NCBI RefSeq assembly: GCF_003576455.2
Contig: NZ_CP032869.1
Span: 868,001 to 932,000, forward strand
Source of the DNA: Mucilaginibacter celer
GTDB taxonomy: Bacteria > Bacteroidota > Bacteroidia > Sphingobacteriales > Sphingobacteriaceae
Reading direction: 5' to 3'
DNA length: 64,000 nt
A program made the position numbers and the translations under genes. The notes under the pieces are model-generated. The model was not told the DNA's origin. It saw only the letters and a list, made by a program, of their open reading frames with translations, and did not search any database. Numbering within the stretch: the stretch's first letter is position 1; each line of letters starts with the position of its first letter. Below are positions 26,115-34,119 of this stretch, one piece after another.

Positions 26115-26475
26115 GTCATTTCGACGAACAGCGGGGGGAAGCGTGCAAGGGTGAGGAGAAATCTTGAACGTCCTGCTTTAACGAATGAATAGCAGCTTAC
26201 AAGAGTAATAGCCCATCATTAGACGTTATGCAAAATCATCGCCCGCATATTGACTCACCCCGACTTCGCTACGCTCGTCACCCCTCCTACGCTGCGCGTA
26301 AAGACGAGATTTCTTGGTTTTTATTTTTCCTACCCTCTTTGCGGCTTGCCGAAGAGAGGGTGGTCCAGCGTAGCGTAGACCGGGTGAGTAATTCTTCGGC
26401 ATGCCATCCGGCCGTTCATGGGCCATTTCCCTTACAAGGCGTAGAAGATTTCTCTTTCGCTCCCGTGCTACTTCC
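26115..26475. repeat. Nested intergenic repeats between the PUL and the amidohydrolase gene
   Basis: An outer pair, ending in gagaaatctt (left, to about 26165) and beginning aagatttctc (right, from about 26446), flanks an inner 147-bp element. The inner arms are actcaccccgacttcgctac (from 26253) and its near-complement ending gggtgagt at 26399, with a further hairpin around accctcttt...agagggt (26331-26361). It looks like one repeat inserted in another. Short frames in it are not genes. Confidence 0.6.
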
Positions 26476-26544
26476 CATCCCAGCTCTATAGAAAGGATAT
26501 TTTTTATTCATTAAACTTGATTTTCCCTGTCTTTAAACATTATT

Positions 26545-26569
26545 GTAACAAAATGTTACTATAATGTTG
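26545..26569 (+). promoter_or_regulatory. Palindrome and possible promoter upstream of the amidohydrolase
   Basis: The perfect 15-bp palindrome gtaacaaaatgttac (26545-26559) is followed by taatgttg (26562-26569), one mismatch from TAnnTTTG. It could be an operator but has no second copy that I noticed. It lies 71 bp before the start codon. Confidence 0.35.
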
Positions 26570-26640
26570 CAAGTTGCATTTCGCATCGTTAATTTTAAGC
26601 AGAGTAAATAATTACCAACCAACTAACCCTTTGCTATAGT

Positions 26641-27630
26641 ATGAGATTATCCGCTTTTATTACCGCCTTGTTGCTGTTGCCCGGCCTGTTAGATGCCCAG
26701 GTTACGGCCCCCAAAAAAAGTGCGCCGTTGCCAATTATTGATGTACACGTGCATGCCATGAAGGTATCGCCGGGCATACCACCATTATGCCCCGGGTTTC
26801 TGCGGAATATGCCCGGTAGCGACCCTAATTCGCCGCCGCCATCATTTTTAAGTACCGGCTGCGCTATTCCGCTGCCGGCTGCCCATTCGGATAAAGAAAT
26901 GCAGGATTCGATCATGGCAACTATGAAACGCCTTAACATGACCATGGTAGTTTACGGCGACGCCACCATCATCCGCAACTGGAAAAAAGTGGGAGGTGAT
27001 CGCATCATCCCCGGCATCGGTGTAAGCTCGCCAAAAGATATGAGTGTAGTGGCTTTTACCGATTCGCTTTCATCCGGATTTTACAAGGTAATGGGCGAGG
27101 TGGCCCCGCAATACCAGGGGCTTTCTCCATCGGATCTGTCGCTTGATGGTTATTTTGCGGCTGCCGAAAAACTGAACATCCCGGTAGGCATCCACATGGG
27201 TACCGGCGGTAACGGGATGGCTAACCTCACCTCGCCAAAATACCGCGCATCTATGGGCGACCCTTTATTACTGGAAGACCTACTGGCCCGTCACCCTAAA
27301 TTAAAAGTGTGGGTAATGCATGCCGGTTATCCCTTGGTTGATAATATGATAGCCCTGATGGGAGCCAACGCCTATGTTTATGTAGATATGGCCGGTTTAA
27401 TCTGGAGCTACTCGCAGGTAGAGGTGAACGCTTATTTGAAAAGGCTGGTGCAGGCCGGCTTTGGTAAACGAATTATGTATGGTACGGATATGCTGATCTG
27501 GCCAAAGCTGGTTGAAACCTCGTTAAGCATCATCGAAAACGCCGATTACCTATCCGAAGAACAAAAAAGAGATATCCTTTTTAACAACGCGGTGCGCTTT
27601 TTCAGGCTTGATCCGGAAAAGTTTAAATAG
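26641..27630 (+). CDS. Secreted amidohydrolase-family (Amidohydro_2) metal-dependent hydrolase
   Basis: The 329-residue protein has a signal peptide (to LDAQ, residue 20) and a TIM-barrel amidohydrolase fold. Metal-ligand motifs are visible: DVHVH (His36, His38), IHMGTGG, WVMHAGYP and YGTDMLIW. This set fits the Amidohydro_2/ACMSD-like branch, whose members decarboxylate or hydrolyse small molecules. Export to the periplasm is unusual for ACMSD-type enzymes but common for this subgroup in Bacteroidota. It stands alone between repeat blocks, so context gives no substrate. Confidence 0.83.
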   Translation: MRLSAFITALLLLPGLLDAQVTAPKKSAPLPIIDVHVHAMKVSPGIPPLCPGFLRNMPGSDPNSPPPSFLSTGCAIPLPAAHSDKEMQDSIMATMKRLNMTMVVYGDATIIRNWKKVGGDRIIPGIGVSSPKDMSVVAFTDSLSSGFYKVMGEVAPQYQGLSPSDLSLDGYFAAAEKLNIPVGIHMGTGGNGMANLTSPKYRASMGDPLLLEDLLARHPKLKVWVMHAGYPLVDNMIALMGANAYVYVDMAGLIWSYSQVEVNAYLKRLVQAGFGKRIMYGTDMLIWPKLVETSLSIIENADYLSEEQKRDILFNNAVRFFRLDPEKFK

Positions 27631-27673
27631 CATCTTAGCTGTTTTAGAATAATCCGGCATGGCTTGCAACTAA

Positions 27674-27718
27674 TTTCATCGATCTGTCGTCTTCCTTAAA
27701 ACCGACAGATCGATGAAA
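27674..27718 (+). promoter_or_regulatory. Perfect 16-bp inverted repeat covering the start codon of the next gene
   Basis: The arms tttcatcgatctgtcg (27674-27689) and cgacagatcgatgaaa (27703-27718) are exact complements with a 13-nt loop. The ATG at 27713-27715 is inside the right arm. In mRNA this would hide the start codon unless transcription starts within the loop. There is no T run after it, so it is not a typical terminator. Confidence 0.75.
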
Positions 27719-28249
27719 ACATTAATTACCGCTGCAATAGCCTTATTGCCTTTTACCCTCACGGCACAAACTAAAGCATATACCCCCTTTTACTCGTACG
27801 AAAAACTAAGCTTCCAAACCGGCGACTTCCTGGTTAAAGATTACTACATCCCGCTTGATGATAATATCAATAATCCAAAATCAACCATGTACGTTACCAA
27901 AAAGCCCGGTATGCAGGAAATTTTTAAAACCGCGGTGGATTTTAAAACGGATTCATTTACGGTTGCGAAAGGAGAGAAGCTTGTTTATTCTGTTAACCTG
28001 TTTATCAACCCTTCATCAGCTTACGCCGAGGTTAAAAATCTGGCTACTAACCGGCAACAAACTATTAATCTGAAGCTTGATGGCGTAATATCGGCCAATC
28101 GTGCTATTGAAATAACGGGGAAAGATTATGACCGGAACGCATCGATTATTGACGGGGTATTTAGCTTTAACCGCAATAAATATAAGATTGTGAGTAATAA
28201 AGAGATTGAGGAGAAATTGAGTGGGATGTTAAAGGATATCAGTATTTAG
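27713..28249 (+). CDS. Secreted protein of unknown function, 178 residues
   Basis: I do not recognise this family. A clean signal peptide (MKTLITAAIALLPFTLTAQ) supports the chosen start; no other Met occurs within it. The mature part is mostly beta-strand-like with two lysine/aspartate-rich stretches (FQTGDFLVKDYYIPLDDN; FKTDSFTVAKGEKLVYSVNLF) and no cysteines or catalytic motif. The end (NKYKIVSNKEIEEKLSGMLKDISI) looks helical. The start codon is embedded in a perfect inverted repeat, implying translational or unusual transcriptional control. It is separated from the amidohydrolase by 82 bp and need not be co-transcribed. Confidence 0.7.
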   Translation: MKTLITAAIALLPFTLTAQTKAYTPFYSYEKLSFQTGDFLVKDYYIPLDDNINNPKSTMYVTKKPGMQEIFKTAVDFKTDSFTVAKGEKLVYSVNLFINPSSAYAEVKNLATNRQQTINLKLDGVISANRAIEITGKDYDRNASIIDGVFSFNRNKYKIVSNKEIEEKLSGMLKDISI

Positions 28250-28279
28250 AATTGGATATGAACGAGGTTTAGTTCGGAA

Positions 28280-28429
28280 CTGGTCGAAGTTTAGCGCAGC
28301 ATAACTTCGACCCAAACTGCGTTAAGCTTTCAGCTTAACTTTACCGTATATTATGTGCTTTTTGCATCCGGAAGCAGAATGCTTCCGACACTTTAGGACG
28401 AAGTTACGCTGTCGCTAAACTTCGACCAG
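28280..28429. repeat. 150-bp element with perfect 17-bp inverted ends and internal hairpins
   Basis: The ends ctggtcgaagtttagcg (28280-28296) and cgctaaacttcgaccag (28413-28429) are exact complements. Inside are hairpins gttaagct-ttc-agcttaac (28321-28339) and cggaagca-gaa-tgcttccg (28369-28387), and each end can alternatively fold on itself (28282-28312; 28399-28424, loop acgctgtcgcta). It contains no reading frame. A similar construction lies at 52182-52319. Confidence 0.8.
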
Positions 28430-28453
28430 CAAGAGGGGATATATCCCCCTCCA

Positions 28454-28550
28454 GTCATACCGATTTATTTCGGCATCCCACAGGACAGGTAGCCACTTTG
28501 CCTGGCGAGGTTGCTTAGCGAATGGGATGCTGAAATAAATTCAGCATGAC
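28454..28550. repeat. 97-bp GTCAT-ended inverted repeat
   Basis: Arms starting gtcataccgatttatttcgg (28454-28480) and ending in the complement ...aaataaattcagcatgac (28523-28550) match with a few differences. It has the GTCAT...ATGAC ends of the other elements but no gccctgta core. It lies just downstream of the histidine kinase gene's stop codon side. Confidence 0.7.
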
Positions 28551-28612
28551 CGTTCTTTTTATAAGGGATATGCTGCTACAGCGAAATCTGTTAAAAGCGC
28601 AACAAAATATAT

Positions 28613-30334
28613 CTACGCTTCATCCCTTTCATAAGCTATCTTAAACCTGATGCAGCAACCCTTGCCTGCTTCACTTTCTATATCGATGCTGCCTTTTTGC
28701 AGGTTGATGATCTCGCGGCAGATATACAAACCCAAACCTGTTCCCGGTTTACGGCCGGCCTGGTTAGCCTGGTAGTAACGGGTAAATAATTTATCCTGTT
28801 TTTCTTTCGGGATGCCTACGCCGGTATCAATAACACTTACCTGTAATTCAGCTTTATGCGGGTTGATGGGGGTGATGATGGCCTGCACGGTAACGCTGCC
28901 GGTATCGGTGTATTTAATGGCGTTGCTAAGCAGGTTCACCATCACCTGTTTAAGGCGGAAAGAATCTCCTTTAACCAGCGTTTCTTTATCACCGGTAAAT
29001 TCGGCGGCGATGGTTAGTTCTTTGTTCTCGGCCATAAATTTAACGGCCTCTACGGCTTCGCTGATCTCTTTACAGGGGGCAAAAGATGTTATTGTAAGCA
29101 CATCTGTTTGCTGGTTTTCCATCTTCCCGGCGTCCAGAATATTATTGATGGTGCCCATTAGCATGCCCGTAGAATGGTTAATAGCGGCTATCTTTTTTTG
29201 CTGATCTTCTGTGAGCGGGGTTTTATTCAGCATATAAATAGCGCCGTTGATAACCGTAAGCGGGTTGCGGATCTCGTGGCTCATGGTAGCCAGTATTTCA
29301 GATTTTTGTCCGGCTAAGGCTACAGTTCTTTCATTTTCAGTTAGATAATTCTGTTCGGCGGTGCGTGCCCTAAAAATGAATACAATAAGTAGTGGGATAA
29401 ACAACAACACTACAATGATGGCTATACCGGTAAAGGTGTTCATCTCATCGGTAGCGGCCTGGTACTGTTTCAGGATCTCGCTGCGGTCTTTTATCCAGGC
29501 ACCAAGGTCGATATCCCGCAGTTGTTTTAATAATTCGCGAATCTGCGATACAAAATCGAGATTAGCTGCTACCAGGCGTTTGTTGGAGCCTACAAGCTGG
29601 TTGTTTTTTTCGTTGAGTTTCTTTAACAGATCGTTGATGATAAACTCGTGCTTTCGGTTAAGCGAGCGGGTAAGTGAATCTTTGATCTGCCTTTCGCGCC
29701 TGATGGTGAGTGTGCGGGTATCCTGGTTTTTATTGGTGATGGCATCGCGCAGGCGCTTGAAAAATCCGGCTTTATTTTTATTGACGGTTACCGTGGTATC
29801 TGCCTTTTGCTTTACCTTAACGTGCTGCTTAAACTGCAGGCCTACGTTTTGGGTTGATGGAGCAGATACATTGATGCCTTCCAACGTTGTGGCATTTAGC
29901 AATGAATCAAAACCATGTTTCAGCACCAATACCTGCTCTGATAACATTAATTTGTTTTGAAGCGAACTGGAGATATGTTGCTTAGTGCCGGGGAAGTATC
30001 GGGCACTATCGGCCTGGTATTCTTTCAGGATGACCTGAATCTGGCCGAATATGGTTGTCAATCTTTTTTTATAACTATCCAGTTTGTTTTTATCGCCATA
30101 TAAACCAGCCTGTTGAAAATCGTTTTCGGCTGTATTTAGCTCTATAAGAATATTGCTAATGTCTTGCGTTTTGGATGGTTCCCTGAACTCGCGGCTCAGT
30201 TTATCCAGCTTTCTAACTATCGAATATTTTAATATCAATGAGCCTACCGCGACAATAGCGGTGAATACCAGGGATATAATAAACAGGCGATATAGGTTTT
30301 TGGAAGCTTTTAGCGGAGGTATCAGGTTGCTCAT
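28613..30334 (-). CDS. Membrane sensor histidine kinase
   Basis: The 573-residue protein has one N-terminal membrane helix (about 17-36), a helical extracytoplasmic sensor (about 40-305, rich in K/Q/N and predicted coiled coil), a second helix (about 307-327; IAIIVVLLFIPLLIVFIF), then HisKA with phospho-acceptor His353 (MSHEIRNPLTV) and a HATPase domain with N box VNLLSNAIKY, DTGVGIP and GTGLGLYICREI. There is no receiver domain and no response regulator gene next to it, so it is an orphan. It is flanked by repeats and stands alone on the minus strand. Its signal is unknown. Confidence 0.92.
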   Translation of the reverse strand: MSNLIPPLKASKNLYRLFIISLVFTAIVAVGSLILKYSIVRKLDKLSREFREPSKTQDISNILIELNTAENDFQQAGLYGDKNKLDSYKKRLTTIFGQIQVILKEYQADSARYFPGTKQHISSSLQNKLMLSEQVLVLKHGFDSLLNATTLEGINVSAPSTQNVGLQFKQHVKVKQKADTTVTVNKNKAGFFKRLRDAITNKNQDTRTLTIRRERQIKDSLTRSLNRKHEFIINDLLKKLNEKNNQLVGSNKRLVAANLDFVSQIRELLKQLRDIDLGAWIKDRSEILKQYQAATDEMNTFTGIAIIVVLLFIPLLIVFIFRARTAEQNYLTENERTVALAGQKSEILATMSHEIRNPLTVINGAIYMLNKTPLTEDQQKKIAAINHSTGMLMGTINNILDAGKMENQQTDVLTITSFAPCKEISEAVEAVKFMAENKELTIAAEFTGDKETLVKGDSFRLKQVMVNLLSNAIKYTDTGSVTVQAIITPINPHKAELQVSVIDTGVGIPKEKQDKLFTRYYQANQAGRKPGTGLGLYICREIINLQKGSIDIESEAGKGCCIRFKIAYERDEA

Positions 30335-30504
30335 CAGATATGTGCCGGTTCGTAAATTTGTTATCGCACCAATCTAAATGTCAAACAGTTTGGCACAGGC
30401 ACAAAGATATTGAGAAAAATGATATGATGAATGGCTGGTTTACACCGTTAGAGAGAGTGCAATCCTGATTTATAAAGATATCTGATGCGTATTTATGATC
30501 GAAA

Positions 30505-30858
30505 TTATTGTTCCACAAAATGCCAGCAAACACCTGCAATATCAATAATATTAACCTCGCGGCCATAAGGTTCTTTGGTGATCTCGCCGATTCGAATACC
30601 GTATTTTTGAGGTAATTGCTTATCCAATACATCTTTTCTGAATTGATCAACATCGGTCACCTTTACGCTCAGCATAAAGTTTTGGGCGAAATCAACATTT
30701 TCAAATTTTTGGAGGATAAACCTGCATTCGTCGCGCTGAAAGCCAATGTAACCATCAACTTCCCAATTGATGTGAAAGCCTAATTCGAGGAAGAAACCGC
30801 GTGAACCTTCAAAGTTACTGCCGGAGGGAACGAATGGTTCGAGGGATAGAAATTTCAT
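30505..30858 (-). CDS. VOC-family (glyoxalase/bleomycin-resistance-like) protein
   Basis: I choose the Met at 30858, giving 117 residues (MKFLSLEPFVPSGSNFEGSRGFFLELGF...), because the frame upstream of it runs into the repeat element at 30916-31008. The sequence has the VOC pattern of paired beta-alpha-beta-beta-beta units: FFLELGFHINWE, ECRFILQKF, FMLSVKVTDVDQF, EPYGREVNIIDIAGVCWHFVEQ. A C-terminal glutamate (VEQ) and early His/Glu are possible metal ligands. These proteins act on small molecules or give drug resistance; function cannot be narrowed. Confidence 0.75.
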   Translation of the reverse strand: MKFLSLEPFVPSGSNFEGSRGFFLELGFHINWEVDGYIGFQRDECRFILQKFENVDFAQNFMLSVKVTDVDQFRKDVLDKQLPQKYGIRIGEITKEPYGREVNIIDIAGVCWHFVEQ

Positions 30859-30915
30859 GGGTTTTAAAAATAAAAAGTAATTTAAACGAAGCTTTGAAGC
30901 CAATCTCACCACCAC

Positions 30916-31008
30916 GTCATTGCGAGGTACGAAGCAATCCCCAATAGGCAGAGCGACCAAGCAAATCCGCCCTGTAAAGTCGGGGATTGCTTCGTACCTC
31001 GCAATGAC
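30916..31008. repeat. REP/MITE-like inverted repeat element (copy 3)
   Basis: It is the same 93-bp length as the element at 7701-7793, with the same gtcattgcgaggtacgaagc arms and a centre ending gcaaatccgccctgtaaagt; the rest of the loop differs at several positions. It lies between the VOC gene and the end of the tldE operon. Confidence 0.9.
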
Positions 31009-31025
31009 GGTCGGGGAGGAATCTC

Positions 31026-31060
31026 AATTAAAAAAGCCTGCCGTTGTAACACGACAGGCT
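31026..31060 (-). terminator. Terminator of the moxR-tldE operon
   Basis: Read on the minus strand, agcctgtcgt pairs with acggcaggct (31060-31051 and 31044-31035, one G-T pair) around a 6-nt loop and is followed by ttttttaatt. It begins 11 bp after the tldE stop codon. Confidence 0.8.
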
Positions 31061-31071
31061 GATCGTATTAT

Positions 31072-32403
31072 TTAAACAGCATCAGATAACGAGCTGAATG
31101 TAAAATCACGGATCTTCATCGGCGGGATCAGGTAGCTGCGGTAGCTTTCAACGCTAATGCTGCGTTCCTGCTTGCCCAAAGCTTCAAGATTGTTCAGCAT
31201 AATTACCGGACTTTCATTAAACCTGAAGTTTTTAACCGGGAATTTGATCTTACCATTTTCAATATAAAACGTACCATCGCGGGTGAGGCCGGTTAATAAT
31301 AACGATTGAGGATCGACCATACGGATGTACCATAACCTCGATACCAAAATACCGCGTTCGGTACTTTTAATCAGATCTTCAATACTGGCATCACCGCCTT
31401 CCATAATAATATTGCCGGGACCGGGAAGCGGTTTTACACCTTTTTTATCGGCCCAATAGCGAGAGTAACTCAGGTTTTTAACTACGCCTTTATCTATCCA
31501 CATTGTTTTTTCGCGTGGTAAACCTTCGCCGCTCCAGGTTGAAGAGGGGAGATCTGGGTTGAAAGGATCAGAGTAGATGGTAACCTTTGGGTCAACCAGT
31601 TGTTCGCCTAAGCGCGTGCCGCCGCCTTTTTTACTTAAAAAACTCCGGCCTTCTTCGGCACTGCGGGCATCAAAACGGAACATGTTTTCCATCATGTAGG
31701 TAGCCGCCACTGGCTCCAATATCACGGTATATTTACCCGGCTCAATAGCTTTAGCGCCCGATGAGCTTAAGCATTTGGTTGAAGCAATTTTAGTTGCCGA
31801 AAATGTATCCAGTTTGCTCACATCCGTAAAACCACGTGCAGCATAGCCAGATGCCGTACCGGCCTCGTTACGGGTAGTTACCGAGAAAGTAACATCGGTA
31901 CCTTTGGTATAGGCGAACAAACCTTTCGAGTTCATTATGGCGCTAAAGCCGGTTGAGTTTTCAAGGAAACCGGCTGCTGTTAACTTAGCTTCTTTAGTAA
32001 CCGCCAAACTTTTAGCTACCAGGTCGGCCCGGCTATCGGGAGTCATAGCACCGGTAGTTGGGTTAAAAGTAATTTCTTCCTTAAATTCACTTGGGCCAAG
32101 CATCGGCATATATTCCGGATTTGGTGGCGCCAGTTGTGCCAGTTCTTCCGAGCGGCGTACCACTTTTTCAAGGGCCGCGTCGTCAAATTCATCAATGGTT
32201 GCGGTTCCGGCTTTTTTGCCGTAAACCGAGGTTACAGCCAGGCCCATTGTGCTGATATCGCCTGCGGTTGATACTGCATTCAGCGCGTACCTGATGTTGC
32301 CGCCTTCGCTGCCGTTTACACTTACTTCACATTCTTCGGCTTTTGAATAAGCAAGTACTTTCTTCAATAAAGCCTGGGCTTCTTCTTTAGTTAATATTGC
32401 CAT
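31072..32403 (-). CDS. tldE: TldE/PmbA-type subunit of the TldD/TldE metalloprotease
   Basis: The 443-residue protein is a full-length TldD/PmbA-family member (NIRYALNAVSTAGDISTMGLAVTSVYG early; EGLPREKTMWIDKGVVKNLSYSRYWA and DGTFYIENGKIKFPVKNFRFNESPV late). It has no HExxH, as expected for TldE, the non-catalytic partner that forms a heterodimer with TldD. It lies 5 bp after tldD. The N-terminus (MAILTKEEAQALLKKVLAY) is a cytoplasmic-type amphipathic helix with no export signal, unlike the adjacent TldD. In E. coli the pair degrades unfolded peptides and matures microcin B17. Confidence 0.9.
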   Translation of the reverse strand: MAILTKEEAQALLKKVLAYSKAEECEVSVNGSEGGNIRYALNAVSTAGDISTMGLAVTSVYGKKAGTATIDEFDDAALEKVVRRSEELAQLAPPNPEYMPMLGPSEFKEEITFNPTTGAMTPDSRADLVAKSLAVTKEAKLTAAGFLENSTGFSAIMNSKGLFAYTKGTDVTFSVTTRNEAGTASGYAARGFTDVSKLDTFSATKIASTKCLSSSGAKAIEPGKYTVILEPVAATYMMENMFRFDARSAEEGRSFLSKKGGGTRLGEQLVDPKVTIYSDPFNPDLPSSTWSGEGLPREKTMWIDKGVVKNLSYSRYWADKKGVKPLPGPGNIIMEGGDASIEDLIKSTERGILVSRLWYIRMVDPQSLLLTGLTRDGTFYIENGKIKFPVKNFRFNESPVIMLNNLEALGKQERSISVESYRSYLIPPMKIRDFTFSSLSDAV

Positions 32404-32408
32404 TTCAA

Positions 32409-34046
32409 TTATCCGATCTTTCTTTTAGTATTAATAACGTTAACTCCTTTAAACAACGCGGTTGATGATCCGTGCGATACCGCGCTTGATTGGGCTGGTT
32501 GCCCCTTACCATCACTGAAAGCGCCACCCAAACGATAGTCACTTTCATCACAAACCTGCGCGCACGAGTTCCAAAACTCCTGGGTATTGGCCTGGTAGGC
32601 AACATCGTTCAGCATGCCAACAATTTTGCCTTCTTTAATTTCATAAAACAGCTGCCCGCCAAACTGGAAGTTATAGCGTTGCTGATCGATAGAGAATGAA
32701 CCATCGCCGATGATGTAAACGCCTTTTTCTACGTTTTTGATCATGTTATCAACGCTAAGCGGTGTTTTGCCCGGCTGCAGCGAAACGTTAGGCATGCGCT
32801 GAAACTGTACATCCTGCCAGCTTTGCGAGTAACAGCAGCCCTGCGACTCGGTTAAACCGATAATATGCGCCTGATCACGAATGGCCTGGTAGTTAACCAA
32901 AATACCATCTTTAATGATATCCCATTTTTTGCATTTTACGCCCTCGTCATCATAACCTACAGCGCCTAATGAGCCAACCTGGGTTTTATCGCCCACAATA
33001 TTAACGGCCTTGCTGCCGAAGTTGAATTTGCCCGATTTCCATTTATCTAACGTTAAGAAGCTGGTACCGGCAAAGTTGGCCTCATAGCCCAATACCCGGT
33101 CGAGCTCGGTTGGGTGACCAACAGATTCGTGAATAGTTAACCAAAGGTGCGATGGATCAAGTACCAGATCATACTTGCCCGGCTCAACAGATTTTGCTTT
33201 TATTTTTTCGGCGGCCTGCTTGGTGGCAAATTTGATATCCTCCAGCATGTCGTAGCGTTTTTTGTAGCGGGGGGTGATACCTCCAACCTTTTCGCTCTCC
33301 AATGCATCCAGATACTCGTAACCCATACCCACCGGCGAACTTAACGAACGACGGGTTTCGAATGAACCTGCCGAAGGATCGATCTTGGTAACGGTAAAGC
33401 TTGGTTGTAAGCGGTGTACATCCTGGTCAATGTATGAGCCATCTGTTGAAGCAAAGTATTTTTGCTCGTTAACGGCAAACATAACCGAGTTTACAAAGTT
33501 TGCTCCACCTGCCATGGCTATGCCGTTGGCGTTAAGCAACAGGTCTACCTTTTCTTTTACAGGGATTTCGAAAGCGTTTTTGGTAAGCGGGGTTTTCCAG
33601 CTTACTTCACCGTAGCCTTTTTGCGGGGCCAGTTGTACCGGCGCGCCGCCAATTTTGGCGTTGGCCTTGGCAACAGCCACCGCTTTAAGGGCGGTTTTGG
33701 CCATGCCCTCTTTGGTTACATCGTTGGTAGCGGCAAAGCCCCAGCAACCATTGGCAATAACGCGGATGCCGATACCGTAGGATTCGGTATTGGCTACGTT
33801 CAGTACCTTGTTTTCGCGGGTTACTACAAACTGGTTCAGGTAGCGGCCTATGCGCACATCGGCGTAGGTTGCCCCGTTAGATTTTGCGGTGTTGAGCGCT
33901 ACATCGGCCAGCTCTTTTTTAATGGCTACATCCACCCGCTCGAGGGCTTGTGCCGGATCAATCGTTTTACCGAAAGCAGATAAGTCGGGCAGCATTAACG
34001 CGCCTGCCCCCATACCTGATAAATAAAGAAAGTCTCGTCTTCTCAA
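32409..34046 (-). CDS. tldD: TldD-type zinc metalloprotease subunit with a twin-arginine signal
   Basis: The 545-residue protein contains the TldD zinc motif HESVGHPTELDR (His306, Glu307, His311), so it is the catalytic subunit. It starts with TTG at 34046: an in-frame stop lies just upstream, no ATG fits, and a strong GGAGG sits 8 nt before the TTG, rare in this phylum. The N-terminus MRRRDFLYLSGMGAGALMLP is a typical Tat signal (RRxFL), so the protein is predicted to fold in the cytoplasm and be exported. It is in an operon with TldE, the unknown membrane protein, and the MoxR/BatA-type genes. Family and motif are seen; export is inference. Confidence 0.93.
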   Translation of the reverse strand: MRRRDFLYLSGMGAGALMLPDLSAFGKTIDPAQALERVDVAIKKELADVALNTAKSNGATYADVRIGRYLNQFVVTRENKVLNVANTESYGIGIRVIANGCWGFAATNDVTKEGMAKTALKAVAVAKANAKIGGAPVQLAPQKGYGEVSWKTPLTKNAFEIPVKEKVDLLLNANGIAMAGGANFVNSVMFAVNEQKYFASTDGSYIDQDVHRLQPSFTVTKIDPSAGSFETRRSLSSPVGMGYEYLDALESEKVGGITPRYKKRYDMLEDIKFATKQAAEKIKAKSVEPGKYDLVLDPSHLWLTIHESVGHPTELDRVLGYEANFAGTSFLTLDKWKSGKFNFGSKAVNIVGDKTQVGSLGAVGYDDEGVKCKKWDIIKDGILVNYQAIRDQAHIIGLTESQGCCYSQSWQDVQFQRMPNVSLQPGKTPLSVDNMIKNVEKGVYIIGDGSFSIDQQRYNFQFGGQLFYEIKEGKIVGMLNDVAYQANTQEFWNSCAQVCDESDYRLGGAFSDGKGQPAQSSAVSHGSSTALFKGVNVINTKRKIG

Positions 34047-34119
34047 AGTATTTTCCTCCTTAACGCTTTAGGGCCTCCCTGAATGGGCAACCGGGCGTTT
34101 AATTTTAAAATAGTGTTGT

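Noticed and set aside
26228..26491. 87-residue frame in the region before the amidohydrolase
   Set aside because: Lies entirely in nested repeats and has no homology-like features.
27674..27718. Terminator of the amidohydrolase gene
   Set aside because: The stem is long but mixed A/T and G/C, has no T run after it, and overlaps the next start codon; regulation is a better reading.
28250..28612. Small RNA gene or riboswitch
   Set aside because: The structure fits repeat elements with inverted ends; there is no known riboswitch core and no promoter that I can identify.
29361..29960. 199-residue plus-strand frame opposite the histidine kinase
   Set aside because: Antisense to the sensor domain, with Ser/Arg/Leu-rich composition and no domain or promoter.
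30859..30960. Longer N-terminus for the VOC protein starting at 30960
   Set aside because: The extension reads through the inverted-repeat element; the Met at 30858 begins the conserved domain.
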